64,000 nt of DNA from Actinomadura mexicana. Its GTDB lineage: Bacteria > Actinomycetota > Actinomycetes > Streptosporangiales > Streptosporangiaceae. Within the stretch, counting starts at the first letter, position 1. Each line of letters opens with the position of its first letter. The stretch is from assembly GCF_900188105.1 (NCBI RefSeq), contig NZ_FZNP01000002.1, forward strand, positions 62,001 through 126,000. The letters are read 5' to 3'. The notes under the pieces were generated by a model that did no database searches, was not told where the DNA came from, and was given only the letters and a program-made list of their open reading frames with translations. The translations under genes and the position numbers were made by a program. Of the stretch, positions 1 to 9,386 are shown piece after piece.

Positions 1-629
1 ACGTACTCCCCCAGGCTGTAGCCGGCCAGAGCGGTGGGACGGATTCCCGAACCCGCCAGGAACTCGGCCAACGCGTACTCCACGGCGAAGACCAGCGGCT
101 GGGCCGTCGCCGTCCGGTCCAGTTCGGAGGACCGTTCGTCCCGGCCGAGGAGCCGGGCCAGGTCGGGCCGGCCGGGCGGCCCGCCCGACGGTGGCGCGGG
201 CTCGGAGTCCTCCGGATAGAGGATCTCGCGCAGGTCCCGGCGGAGCTGGTCCATGAGGACCTCGGCGCAGAAGTCGAGCGCACTGCGGAAAAGCGGCTCG
301 CTGCGATAAAGGCCGGCCGCCATTCCGGCATAGTGGTCGCCGACGCCGGGGAAGAGAAAGGCGACCGGACGCTCGGTCGTCGTCACGTGCCCGATGTGCG
401 TTTCACGGGCAGCCGGTGCCTGGAGCCGCCGCGCGGCGTCGGCGCAGTCGTGCGCCACCAGTGCCAGGCGGTGCGGTGACTGCGGCCGGTCATGGACCAG
501 TGAGGCGGCCACCGCGGCCAGCGGAAGGCCGGGCCTGCCGGTCAGGAACCGAGCCAGCCCGCGTGCGGCCGCGGCAAGTTCGTCGCTGGATGAGGCTGAC
601 AGGACGACGAGCTCGTATGGCCTGCTCAC
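1..629 (-). CDS. Discrete acyltransferase (PKS-type AT), C-terminal part outside window
   Basis: This is the N-terminal 209 residues of a protein that continues past base 1. It starts at GTG 629, with AGAGGA eight bases upstream. The first 80 or so residues resemble the linker that precedes AT domains in modular polyketide synthases. An AT fold then begins with FLFPGVGDHYAGM (about residues 84-96) and reaches the nucleophile elbow GYSLGEY just before the edge; the usual GHSxGE has Tyr for His. There is no ketosynthase before it, so the protein begins as a free-standing AT, like the trans-acting AT of the zwittermicin pathway. In this cluster the likely cargo is the unit made by the ACP cassette at 39,610-43,220. 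It is the last gene of the minus-strand series inside the window. The substrate is inferred; the AT fold is clear. Confidence 0.8.
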   Translation of the reverse strand, partial: MSRPYELVVLSASSSDELAAAARGLARFLTGRPGLPLAAVAASLVHDRPQSPHRLALVAHDCADAARRLQAPAARETHIGHVTTTERPVAFLFPGVGDHYAGMAAGLYRSEPLFRSALDFCAEVLMDQLRRDLREILYPEDSEPAPPSGGPPGRPDLARLLGRDERSSELDRTATAQPLVFAVEYALAEFLAGSGIRPTALAGYSLGEY

Positions 630-703
630 ACTGTTCCTCTCGGTGTGGGGCCCCGGGGACGGCCCCGCCGGGCGGTCCCCGGGCCAGGGTCGTGCGGGCG
701 GGG

Positions 704-928
704 TCAGGAAGATCCGGGGACGGCCTGGGAGTCCATCTGCCTGCGCAGGCTCAACGGCCGCATGTCCGTCCACGCCTGGTCGATGTGGGCCAGGCACTCC
801 GACTTGGTTCCCTGGGCGCCCTCTGCTCGCCACCCCGCCGGGATCTCCCGGTCCTCCGGCCAGATCGAGTACTGCTCCTCGTGGTTGATCACGACCCGGT
901 AGGTCCGCTCGTCGTCGTCATCGAACAT
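704..928 (-). CDS. MbtH-family NRPS accessory protein
   Basis: A 74-residue protein starting at ATG 928 after a GAGAGGAGAG ribosome binding site. MbtH proteins bind adenylation domains and help them fold or turn over. The family hallmarks are present in order: an N-terminal Asp-rich start, [10 protein letters not shown], the Trp of PAGWRAEG, then [18 protein letters not shown]. The length is normal for the family. It is the only MbtH gene in the window, so it probably serves all six or seven adenylation domains of the cluster. It lies 38 bp downstream of the ABC transporter pair. Confidence 0.95.
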   Translation of the reverse strand: MFDDDDERTYRVVINHEEQYSIWPEDREIPAGWRAEGAQGTKSECLAHIDQAWTDMRPLSLRRQMDSQAVPGSS

Positions 929-966
929 GTCTCTCTCCTCTCGCGTTTCCAACAATTCCGTTCCGC

Positions 967-2817
967 TCAGTCCTGCTCCACCCGGCCGGCGTGCGCATCC
1001 CCCGGAAGGGATTCGTCGGCTTCCCACAGGTGGCGCATCTCCGCACAGTTCTCCAACAGCTCGTCCAAGGTGCCGGCTGCGGCCATTTCACCGTCGACGA
1101 GCACCACGATCTGATCGGCCCGGCGCAGAATGGACGGTCGGTGCGAGACGGCCAGAACGGTCGCGCCGCCATCGTCCAGAAGCCGGTCCCACAACCGGCG
1201 CTCGGTGGTGACGTCCAGCGCGTTGGACAGGTCGTCGAAGACCATCAGGTCGGTACGGCGCACCGCCATCCGGGCGGCGGCGATCCGCTGCCTCTGGCCG
1301 CCGGACAGGCGCAGACCCCGCGGCCCGATCACCGTGTCCAGGCCCTTGTCCAGGCCCGCGATGTCGTCTTCGAGCACGGCGAGGCGTACCGCCTCGGCCA
1401 CCTGCGCCGGCGAGGAGGGGGCACCGAGCACGATGTTCTCCCGGATCGTGCCGCTGAACAGCCGCGGGACCTGTGGCACGAAGCTCGACCGCGGCGGGAC
1501 CAGGAACGTCCCGGGATGGTCGATCGGCATGCCGTTCCAGAGGACCGTGCCGCGCTCGGCGGGGAGCAGCCCGAGGAGCACCTGCAGGAGGGTGCTCTTG
1601 CCGGAACCGACCCTGCCGGTCACGACCGTGACCGTCCCGGCGGGCAGGTGGAGATCGATGTCGCGGATGCCGCGCGAGGTCCCCGGGTAGCGCGAGGTGA
1701 GGCCCTGGGCCTGCAGCAGGCGCAGGGGAGCGGAGCGGTCCTCGCGCGGCGCCGGCCGCGGCGGCTCACGCCGCAGGTGGGTCTTCGTGCGGGCGATCAC
1801 CGCTGCTTCGTCGCCGGCGAGTTCGGCCACCCGGCGCGTGGAGAGTTCGGCTTTCTGGACCCGCGCGAAGAACATGCCCAGCGCGGTCACCGCCTCGGTG
1901 ATGAACTGGATGTAGAAGACGAAGAGCGCCAGGTCGCCCACGGTGAAGTCGCCGCCGCGCATGCTCGCCGCGGCCAGCAGCAGCACGAATCCGGTGCCGA
2001 GCGCGGCGGTGCCGTTGAACAGGGACGTCTGCACGGTGGTCAGGAGCACCTCGCGGACGGCGATCCGCAGCCGGACGGCGTTGGCCTGCCGCAGCCGCGC
2101 GACGAACCGCTCCTCGGCACGTCCGACCTTGATCGCCTGGACTCCGCCGACCGCCTCCCCGACGACGCTGCTGACCTCCGCGGCCGCCCGGCGACCGGAG
2201 GTCTGGCACTCGCGCAGCGGCCTGGCCAGCGCCCGGCTCGCCAGCACCATGACCACCACCGGGACGACGAGTCCCAGGGTCACGACGGCGTCGATGCCGA
2301 GCATGATGACCAACGCTCCCACGGCGATGATCAACCGCGAGAGGTTGGACGCCGACCAGATCGCGAAGACGCCGACCTCGTCGGTGTCGGCGCCGAACCG
2401 GCTGACGGCGTCGCCGCCGGTGCGGTCCAGCGCCCGTCCGGCGGGCCTGCGCAGGAGCGCGCGCAGCGCATTGACCTGCAGGGCCGCGCGGATCCGGTAG
2501 GTGAAGTGCGGTTCGACCCGGCTGAGGATCACGCCGTACCACACGGCCACCTTGGTGGCCTCCGCGGCCGCCACCAGGGCGATGAGCGACCATGCCGACA
2601 TGCCCGCCCGCTCGGTGCCGCTGAGGTCGTCGAAGATCAGCTGCAGCAGCAGCCCGGTGGCCAGGAGCGCGCCGCGCAGCAGGATCCACAGGCCGGTCAG
2701 GCCGAGGTAGGTGGGGGCCGACCGGGACAGCAGGGGAAGCAGCAGTGACCGCCGGATGGAATGCCCCCGGGGCGCCGCGGGCGGCGGCTCCGACCGGCGT
2801 GTCCGCGGCGCCCTCAT
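967..2817 (-). CDS. ABC exporter half-transporter, degenerate catalytic site subunit
   Basis: A 616-residue membrane-domain plus ATPase protein. The start at ATG 2817 overlaps the stop of the upstream ABC gene (ATGA), so translation is coupled and longer N-terminal extensions are not needed. Six hydrophobic segments fill about residues 20-310. The nucleotide-binding domain has Walker [10 protein letters not shown] (near 402), signature LSGGQRQR (near 504) and switch His in AVSHRP. The Walker B end reads LMVFDD, so the catalytic Glu is Asp. With its partner it should form an asymmetric heterodimer in which this subunit supplies the good signature motif and the partner the good catalytic Glu. 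The likely job is export of the peptide product and self-protection. Confidence 0.9.
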   Translation of the reverse strand: MRAPRTRRSEPPPAAPRGHSIRRSLLLPLLSRSAPTYLGLTGLWILLRGALLATGLLLQLIFDDLSGTERAGMSAWSLIALVAAAEATKVAVWYGVILSRVEPHFTYRIRAALQVNALRALLRRPAGRALDRTGGDAVSRFGADTDEVGVFAIWSASNLSRLIIAVGALVIMLGIDAVVTLGLVVPVVVMVLASRALARPLRECQTSGRRAAAEVSSVVGEAVGGVQAIKVGRAEERFVARLRQANAVRLRIAVREVLLTTVQTSLFNGTAALGTGFVLLLAAASMRGGDFTVGDLALFVFYIQFITEAVTALGMFFARVQKAELSTRRVAELAGDEAAVIARTKTHLRREPPRPAPREDRSAPLRLLQAQGLTSRYPGTSRGIRDIDLHLPAGTVTVVTGRVGSGKSTLLQVLLGLLPAERGTVLWNGMPIDHPGTFLVPPRSSFVPQVPRLFSGTIRENIVLGAPSSPAQVAEAVRLAVLEDDIAGLDKGLDTVIGPRGLRLSGGQRQRIAAARMAVRRTDLMVFDDLSNALDVTTERRLWDRLLDDGGATVLAVSHRPSILRRADQIVVLVDGEMAAAGTLDELLENCAEMRHLWEADESLPGDAHAGRVEQD

Positions 2818-4592
2818 GCCAGGGCCTCGTCGGCGGCGAGCAGGCGGGAGAACTGGGAGGACGGATCGGCGACCAGCCGGTCCCGGCGGCCGTGCTCGAC
2901 GACGCGTCCGTCGCGGAGCAGGAGCACCTCGTCGACGGAGCCGAGGGTTTCGAGACGGTGCGCCACGATGACCGCGGTACGGTCGGCGAGCAGGCGTTCC
3001 ATGGCCGTCTCGAAGACCCGCAGGCTCGCCGGGTCCAGTCGCGACGTGGCCTCGTCCAGGAGCACCAGGCCGGGGTCCTGGATCAGGACGCGGGCGAAGG
3101 CCAGCAACTGCTCCTGCCCGGCCGACAGCCCGGTGTCGCCCGGGCCGAGGAGGGTGTCCAGCCCGGCGGGCAGGCTTTCCAGCCACTGCCGCAGGCCCAC
3201 CTCCGCGAGCGCCTCGCGTATCCGGGCGTCATCGACCGTGTCGTCGAAGAGGGTGACGTTGTCGCGGACCGTGGCGGCGAACAACTGGACTTCCTGGGTG
3301 ACCAGGCCGACCTGGCCGCGCAGAGAGGCCACCGAGATCTCCCGCAGGTCGCGGCCGTCGAGCCGGACCGTCCCCTGGGTGGGGTCGGCGAACCGGAACA
3401 ACAGGCGCAGCAGGGTGCTCTTTCCGCTGCCGGTGCGGCCGACCACGGCCAGCCGGGCCTTCGGCCGGAGGCGGAGGGAGATCTCGCGGAGCGCGTCCTC
3501 CTCGGGCCGGTAGCTGAAGGAGACCCGTTCGAGTTCCACGGCGGGCGCCCCGGCGGGCAGGGCGGCGCCTCCGGTGTCGACCGCGCTGCGCTCGCCGAGC
3601 AGGCCGTGGATGCGCCGCAGCGCCCCCAGCGCGGCTTCGAGATCATGGAACTGCGCGGTGATCACCAGCATCGGGGTCTGCACCATGACCGCGTAGACGA
3701 CCAGGGTGTAGGCCGCGCCGAGGCTCATCTGGCCGGCCGTGTAGAGCCACACGCCGGCCCCGAGGGCCATGACGAACCCCGCTGACGCCAGTGACTGCGC
3801 GGCCGCCGGCCAGCGCACGCCCAGCAGCGCGGCGCGGCGGCTGGCCCGGAACATCGTCCCGGCGTACGCCCAGAAACCGTGCACGGTGTGTTCCTCGGCT
3901 CCATTGGCCCGCAGGTCGGGAAGTCCGTTCAGGCGTTCCTCGAAGAACCCGAGCAGTTTCGCGTTGGCCTCCCGCTGGGCCGCCATCGCCGGCACGGCGG
4001 TGCCGACCAGCCGCCGCAGCAGGACGAAGGAAGCGGTGACGAAAGGGGCGTAGACCAGGCCGATCCGCCAATCCTGAACGAACAGCGCTATCCCGATCCC
4101 GACGACCAGAAGCGCGTTGGAGAACACGAGCAGGAACATCTGCGAGAAGTAGTTGGCCAGCTTGCTCACGTCTCCGTCGATCCGGTCGATCAACTCGCCG
4201 GGAGCGTGCCGCTCGTAGAAGGACATGTCCAGCCGGAGGCAGTGCTCGGTCAGATCGGCGCGCAGCTCGTTCGTCGCGTCCCAGGCCACCCGGGCGCCCC
4301 GGTACTCGGCGACGATCCAGATCACCTGCGCCACCACCGCGACCGACAGGTAGGCCGCGCCGAGCCCCAGCAGGGTCGACAGCGGGGCACCGGAGCGGAC
4401 ACCGTCGATGAACCTCCCCAGCAACTGCGGGTTGGCCACCTGGAGGGCCGTGTAGAACAGTGTCGTCACCGCGAGCACTGCGGCGACGGCCCGGTGCGGC
4501 CCCAGATAGGTGCGAAGTGTGCTTGCGGCATTCGGTCCCACGGTGCCGTCCGCGTTCCCGGTCCTCGAAGGCTCGGCACTCGCTTGCGCCAT
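2814..4592 (-). CDS. ABC exporter half-transporter, catalytic subunit
   Basis: A 592-residue ABC exporter half with transmembrane segments in about residues 35-320 and an ATPase domain after 340. The ATPase has Walker A GRTGSGKST (near 387), signature LSAGQEQ (near 490), Walker B LVLLDEAT with the catalytic Glu present, and switch His in VAHRLETL. It starts at ATG 4592 with GAAGGAAC upstream, 81 bp after the NRPS gene before it, and overlaps the next ABC gene by four bases. The pair is the only dedicated ABC exporter seen inside the biosynthetic series. Confidence 0.9.
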   Translation of the reverse strand: MAQASAEPSRTGNADGTVGPNAASTLRTYLGPHRAVAAVLAVTTLFYTALQVANPQLLGRFIDGVRSGAPLSTLLGLGAAYLSVAVVAQVIWIVAEYRGARVAWDATNELRADLTEHCLRLDMSFYERHAPGELIDRIDGDVSKLANYFSQMFLLVFSNALLVVGIGIALFVQDWRIGLVYAPFVTASFVLLRRLVGTAVPAMAAQREANAKLLGFFEERLNGLPDLRANGAEEHTVHGFWAYAGTMFRASRRAALLGVRWPAAAQSLASAGFVMALGAGVWLYTAGQMSLGAAYTLVVYAVMVQTPMLVITAQFHDLEAALGALRRIHGLLGERSAVDTGGAALPAGAPAVELERVSFSYRPEEDALREISLRLRPKARLAVVGRTGSGKSTLLRLLFRFADPTQGTVRLDGRDLREISVASLRGQVGLVTQEVQLFAATVRDNVTLFDDTVDDARIREALAEVGLRQWLESLPAGLDTLLGPGDTGLSAGQEQLLAFARVLIQDPGLVLLDEATSRLDPASLRVFETAMERLLADRTAVIVAHRLETLGSVDEVLLLRDGRVVEHGRRDRLVADPSSQFSRLLAADEALA

Positions 4593-4673
4593 GCAACGGT
4601 TCCTTCAGACGATGGATTCTTCAGCATTCGGGGCGGTCACCCCATGGCCATGATGTCGGTCGACGCTCCTTGG

Positions 4674-7600
4674 TCAACGGTCTTCGGTCAACGCGGTCAA
4701 AAGCGTGTCCAGCCCGCCCTGGTCGAGTCCCGACTCGGGGAAATCGGAAGGGGTGTAGCCGCCGGCTCCCCGCCCGGTGCAGTGCGAGATCAGCTCGCGG
4801 AGATTCGCGATGGTCTCCTCGGCGAGCCGCTCGACCGCCTGGTCGCTGTAGTGGGCCGCGCTGTAGGAGAAGGTGATGTTCAGGTGCCCGTCGATGGTGA
4901 TCGCATCGATGTCGAGCAGGTGCGGGCGCGAGTTGTCCGGGTGGAATGCGGGCGGCGGCGATTCCGGTGCCCGCCGCAACCGCAGCGCCGGTCCGTCATG
5001 GCCGCCCGGTTCCGTGTGCTCACCGGTGATGGCGCTGTCGAACTGACCCAGGTAGTTGAAGCCGACGCGCGGCGCCGGCCGTGCAGCCAGGGTCGATGCG
5101 TGCGCCGAATGCAGATGGCGCAGCAGGCCGTAGCTCAGTCCGTGGTGCGGCACCGCGCGCAACTGCTCCTTGACCGCCTTGAGCGCCGTTCCCGGATCGT
5201 CGCCCGGGGGGAGGCTGAGCCGCACCGGTGCGATGGAGGTGAACCAGCCCAGTGTGCGGGACAGGTCCGCTCCGTCGACCAGGTGCTGCTCCCTGCCGTG
5301 GCCCTCCAGCCACAGCGACACGTCATTCGACGGGGTCGTCCTGGTCAGCGCCCGCGCCAGTGCGGTGAGCAACACGTCGTCGATATGGGTTCGGTAGGCC
5401 CGCGGAACCTCGCGCAGCAGCAGCCGGGTCTGTTCCGCGTCCAGGCCGACCGTCGTGCGCGCCGTGTCCGCCTCGCCGGCGCGCTCCGGTGGGTGCCGCA
5501 GATCCGGCTCCGGGCCGGCGGGGTCCGCCGCCGTCTGGGCGAGCCAGAACTCCAGGTCGGCCTCTGTCTCGGGGGCGTGCGCCAGCTCGCTCAGGGCCCG
5601 CGACCAGGCGGAGGTCGGCGTGGTCGCCGGTGGCAGGCGTACCGGCGCGCCGGCGGCGGCCTGCCGGAATCCCGCGTGGAGATCGTCCAGGAGGATGCGC
5701 CAGGACACTCCGTCGATGATCAGATGATGGGCCAGCAGGGCCAGCCGGCGCCGGTCCGGACGGCCACCGTCGATCACCAGCACCCGCAGCAGGGGCGGTC
5801 TGCCCAGGTCGAACTCGGCGGCCGCCGCCAGCGCCTCGTGCAGCGACGCGTCCCAGTCGTCACGCCCGGTCACGTCGACCAGGGCGACCGACGCGTCGGT
5901 CGCGGCGCGGTCCACGGCCCGCACCCCGGCGCGCCATCGACCGTCCGGGCCGCTCCGGTCGAAGCTCAGGCGAAGTGCCTCGTTCCGGTCGACGAGGGCG
6001 GCGACCACGTCCCGGAGGTGCTCGGCGATCCGGGCGCAGTCGGCGTCGGCGTCGGCCTCGGCGTCCAGCGCGAACAGCCAGCCCTGGTTCCAGTGGCCCG
6101 GACGGGCGAGGTCCTGCTCGAAGAACCAGTGCTGGACGGGTGTGAGCGGCAGGTCGCGGGCGTCGGCGGCCGCGCCCTTCCCGGCGCGCCGCACGCCGAT
6201 GGGGCGGGTCATGGGCTCGGCCACCGCGGCGAGTTCGCGGACGGTCTGCTTGTCGAAGAACTGCCGCGGCGTGATCCGCAGCCCCTCCTGGGCGGCCCGG
6301 GAGACCACCATGATGCTGAGGATCGAGTCGCCTCCGAGTTCGAAGAAGTTGTCCAGCGCGCCGACCCGGTCCACGCCGAGCACGTCGGCCCATATCGCGC
6401 TGAGGGTCTTCTCGGCCGGGTCGCGCGGCGGGACGAACTCCTGCGCCAGCTCGGGACGGACGCCGTCGGGAGCCGGCAGCAGCGCCCGGTCGACTTTGCC
6501 GTTCGCGGTCAGCGGGAGGGCGTCCAGCCAGACGAACACGGCCGGCACCATGTAGTCGGGCAGCCGCGCGGCGAGGTACTCGCGCAGCTCCGAGACCGGG
6601 ACCGGTTCGGCGCCCAGCGCCGGCAGCACGTAGGCCACCAGCCGCCGCGAGGAGGTGTTCTCCTGGTCCTGGGCCGTCACCACCACGTCGCGGACCGCGG
6701 GATGGCCGGAGAGCACCGCCTCGATCTCCCCCAGCTCGATGCGGAACCCGCGGACCTTGACCTGGAGGTCGGCCCTGGCCACGAACTCCAGTGATCCGTC
6801 CGGCAGCCTGCGCACGAGGTCCCCCGTCCGGTACAGCCGGCCGCCGCCGGTGCCGAACGGGTCCGGCACGAACCGTTCCGCGGTCATTCCGGGTCGCGCC
6901 AGGTATCCCCGGGCCACGCCCGAGCCGCCGACGTACAGTTCGCCCGGGACGCCCACGGGCACCGGGCGCAGTTCCGTGTCGAGCACGTAGCCCCGGGTTC
7001 CGGTCAGCGGACGGCCGATGGGCACCCGGGTGACGTCCGACCGGTCCGGCACCGGCCAGATCACGCACGACACCGATGTCTCGGTGGGGCCGTAGACGTT
7101 GGCGGCCTCGGCGTGGCAGACCTCGCGGAAGGCGTTGACCAGGCCCGCCGGCAGGGCCTCACCGGCGATCAGGACGAGCCGCAGGTGGTGACCGAGGCGG
7201 CGCCCGGGGTCGACGAGCACGGTGTTGAGCAGCGACGGCACGTAGGACACGACGGTCACCCGGTGTTCGTCCATCACCTGGGCCAGGCGCTCGGGGTCCT
7301 TGGCGTCGGTGTCCGGCACCACCAGGGCGGCGCCGGTCAGGAACGGCCAGAAGACCTCCCAGACCGAGGCGTCGAAGCCGACCGAGGTCCGCTGCGCGAT
7401 CCGGTCGTCGGGCCCGATCGGGAAGGTGCGCTGCATCCATCCCAGATGGTTGAGGACGCCCCGGTGGGTGACCATGACCCCCTTCGGGCGGCCCGTCGAG
7501 CCCGAGGTGCAGATGATGTACAGCAGGTTGTCCGGGGACACGCCCGGCTCCGGCGGGGTGGCCGGTGCGCGGTCGATCTCCTCCGCCTCGGCGTCCAGCC

Positions 7601-9386
7601 TCAGCAACCGCGGCGCGCCGGCCCGCGGCAGCCGGTCGGCGGCGGCGCCCCCCGTCAGGACGAGCCGCACGCCGGTATCGGCGATCAGGGAGGCGATGCG
7701 GGCCTGCGGGTACTCGGGCTCCAGGGGCACGTAGCAGCCGCCCGCCTTCACCACGGCCAGCAGCGCCACCAGCAGTTCGACCGAGCGTTCCAGGCACACG
7801 GCGACCGGCACGTCCGGGCCCACGCCCGCGGCGCGGAGGTGGTGCGCCAGCCGGTTGACGCGCGCGTCGAACTCCCGATAGGTCAGCCGCTGCTCTCCGC
7901 AGATCACCGCGAGCGCGTCGGGGCGCCGGCGGGCCTGCTCGTCGAGGAGTCCGGGAACGGTGGGGGCGAGGAGTTCGGGTTCGCCTCCATCGGCCCAGTC
8001 GTGCAGCAGGCGGTCCTCTTCGGCGGAGGTGAGCAGCCGCAGTCCCCCGACCGGGCGGTCCGGGTCGGCGGCGAGGCCGTCCGCGATGTCGGTGAGGAGC
8101 GTGCGGAGGTGTCCGAGCATCCGCTCCGCCGCCGGATCGGACAGGCGCCGCCGGTCGTGGTGAAGGCGCACCTCCAGGTCGTCGGTCCCCGCCACGACGA
8201 GCGTCACGGGGTAATGGGGCCGTTCGTGCGCACGGACGCCGGTGACGCGAAGGGGGTCGTCGGCGCCGAGCCACCCGGTGCGCACCGGATAGTTCTCATA
8301 GGCGACGATGCTGTCGAACAGGGCGGTCCCACCGGGGACGTCGCTCCAACGCTGCACCTGGGCGAGCGGGCTGTAGTCGTATCGCCGGCCGGCGGCCAGG
8401 TCCGTCTGCACGGTGGCCAGCCACCGCAGGAGCGGTGCGGACTCGTCGACGCGGACCCGGATCGGCAAGGTGGCGCTGAGCAGGCCCACCATCCGCTCGA
8501 CGTCCGGCACCTGCGGCGGGCGGGTGGACACCACCGAGCCGAACACCACGTCCCGCTGCCCGCTGTACCGGCTGAGCAGGATCGCCCACGCCCCGTGGAC
8601 GATCGTGCCCAGGGTGAGGCGCCGGCGCCTGGCCAGATCCTCCAGCCGGGCCCGCAGCCCGTCCGGCATGACATCGGTGATCTCGCCGAAGCCGGGCTCG
8701 CCCCCCGCCGCCGAATGGCCGACGGACAGCGGCGTGGGTTCGCTGAACCCGGCCAGGTGCTCCCGCCAGTGCCGCTCCGCCTCGGCGAGGTCCTGCCGGT
8801 GCAGCCACGCCACGTACTCCCAGTACGGCGGGCCCGGTGCGGCGTCTTGCGCGTCTTGCGCGTCTTCGGCGCCGGCGGCGTCCGGGCGCCGGTACCGGCC
8901 GAACGCGTCGTCGATGACCAGATGGACCGACCAGCCGTCGAGCAGCAGATGGTGGAAGGTCAGGACGAGGTGCCAGTCCTCGTCCGTGAGCCGCGCCAGC
9001 ACCAGGCGCATCAGCGGGGCGCGGGCGAGTTCGAACGGCCGGGAGCGGTCGTCCTCCAGCAGCCCGCTCAGCTTCCGCTCCCGCTCCTCGGGAGGAGCCG
9101 CGCGCCAGTCCAGCTCCGTCCAGGGCACCGCGACGGAGGTCCGTACGGCCTGCAGAGGCTCGTCGGTCCCCTCCCATATGAAGGCCGTGCGGAGCGCCGG
9201 GTACCGGTCGGCCGCCCACTGCCAGGCGTCGCGCAGGCGGGACGCGTCCAGCGGACCGCGCAGCGTGAGCACGATCTGGTTGACGTAGAACCCGGCGGCC
9301 GGGTCGCCCACGCTGTGCAGCAGCATCCCCTGCTGCATCGCCGTGAGCGGGAAGACCTTTTCCACCGCACCGTTGTCGATCATCAT
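4674..9386 (-). CDS. NRPS, one module C-A-T-E (adds a D-residue)
   Basis: A 1,570-residue single module. The condensation domain (about 8-440) has an intact HHLLLDGW at about 144 and begins [13 protein letters not shown], the style usual for C domains that follow a D-configured donor. The adenylation domain (about 490-980) has [11 protein letters not shown] near 625 and YRTGD. Read by eye against the GrsA positions, its code is DAWSLAVVSK, which I cannot assign. The carrier has GGDS with Ser near 1021, in the LGGDSI form typical before E domains. The epimerization domain (about 1060-1500) has [10 protein letters not shown] near 1219. The start overlaps the preceding NRPS stop (ATGATGA), so the two are probably consecutive. 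It should add one residue and flip it to D. Confidence 0.92.
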   Translation of the reverse strand: MMIDNGAVEKVFPLTAMQQGMLLHSVGDPAAGFYVNQIVLTLRGPLDASRLRDAWQWAADRYPALRTAFIWEGTDEPLQAVRTSVAVPWTELDWRAAPPEERERKLSGLLEDDRSRPFELARAPLMRLVLARLTDEDWHLVLTFHHLLLDGWSVHLVIDDAFGRYRRPDAAGAEDAQDAQDAAPGPPYWEYVAWLHRQDLAEAERHWREHLAGFSEPTPLSVGHSAAGGEPGFGEITDVMPDGLRARLEDLARRRRLTLGTIVHGAWAILLSRYSGQRDVVFGSVVSTRPPQVPDVERMVGLLSATLPIRVRVDESAPLLRWLATVQTDLAAGRRYDYSPLAQVQRWSDVPGGTALFDSIVAYENYPVRTGWLGADDPLRVTGVRAHERPHYPVTLVVAGTDDLEVRLHHDRRRLSDPAAERMLGHLRTLLTDIADGLAADPDRPVGGLRLLTSAEEDRLLHDWADGGEPELLAPTVPGLLDEQARRRPDALAVICGEQRLTYREFDARVNRLAHHLRAAGVGPDVPVAVCLERSVELLVALLAVVKAGGCYVPLEPEYPQARIASLIADTGVRLVLTGGAAADRLPRAGAPRLLRLDAEAEEIDRAPATPPEPGVSPDNLLYIICTSGSTGRPKGVMVTHRGVLNHLGWMQRTFPIGPDDRIAQRTSVGFDASVWEVFWPFLTGAALVVPDTDAKDPERLAQVMDEHRVTVVSYVPSLLNTVLVDPGRRLGHHLRLVLIAGEALPAGLVNAFREVCHAEAANVYGPTETSVSCVIWPVPDRSDVTRVPIGRPLTGTRGYVLDTELRPVPVGVPGELYVGGSGVARGYLARPGMTAERFVPDPFGTGGGRLYRTGDLVRRLPDGSLEFVARADLQVKVRGFRIELGEIEAVLSGHPAVRDVVVTAQDQENTSSRRLVAYVLPALGAEPVPVSELREYLAARLPDYMVPAVFVWLDALPLTANGKVDRALLPAPDGVRPELAQEFVPPRDPAEKTLSAIWADVLGVDRVGALDNFFELGGDSILSIMVVSRAAQEGLRITPRQFFDKQTVRELAAVAEPMTRPIGVRRAGKGAAADARDLPLTPVQHWFFEQDLARPGHWNQGWLFALDAEADADADCARIAEHLRDVVAALVDRNEALRLSFDRSGPDGRWRAGVRAVDRAATDASVALVDVTGRDDWDASLHEALAAAAEFDLGRPPLLRVLVIDGGRPDRRRLALLAHHLIIDGVSWRILLDDLHAGFRQAAAGAPVRLPPATTPTSAWSRALSELAHAPETEADLEFWLAQTAADPAGPEPDLRHPPERAGEADTARTTVGLDAEQTRLLLREVPRAYRTHIDDVLLTALARALTRTTPSNDVSLWLEGHGREQHLVDGADLSRTLGWFTSIAPVRLSLPPGDDPGTALKAVKEQLRAVPHHGLSYGLLRHLHSAHASTLAARPAPRVGFNYLGQFDSAITGEHTEPGGHDGPALRLRRAPESPPPAFHPDNSRPHLLDIDAITIDGHLNITFSYSAAHYSDQAVERLAEETIANLRELISHCTGRGAGGYTPSDFPESGLDQGGLDTLLTALTEDR

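Noticed and set aside
991..2748. Very long open frames on the plus strand opposite the NRPS and ABC genes (also 3,879-6,794, 7,113-9,434, 11,033-15,004, 16,274-19,039, 19,188-22,646, 33,555-37,454)
   Set aside because: They are antisense to genes with clear conserved domains, show Arg/Gly/Pro/Gln-rich low-complexity products and lack family motifs. They are the usual result of high GC codon bias.
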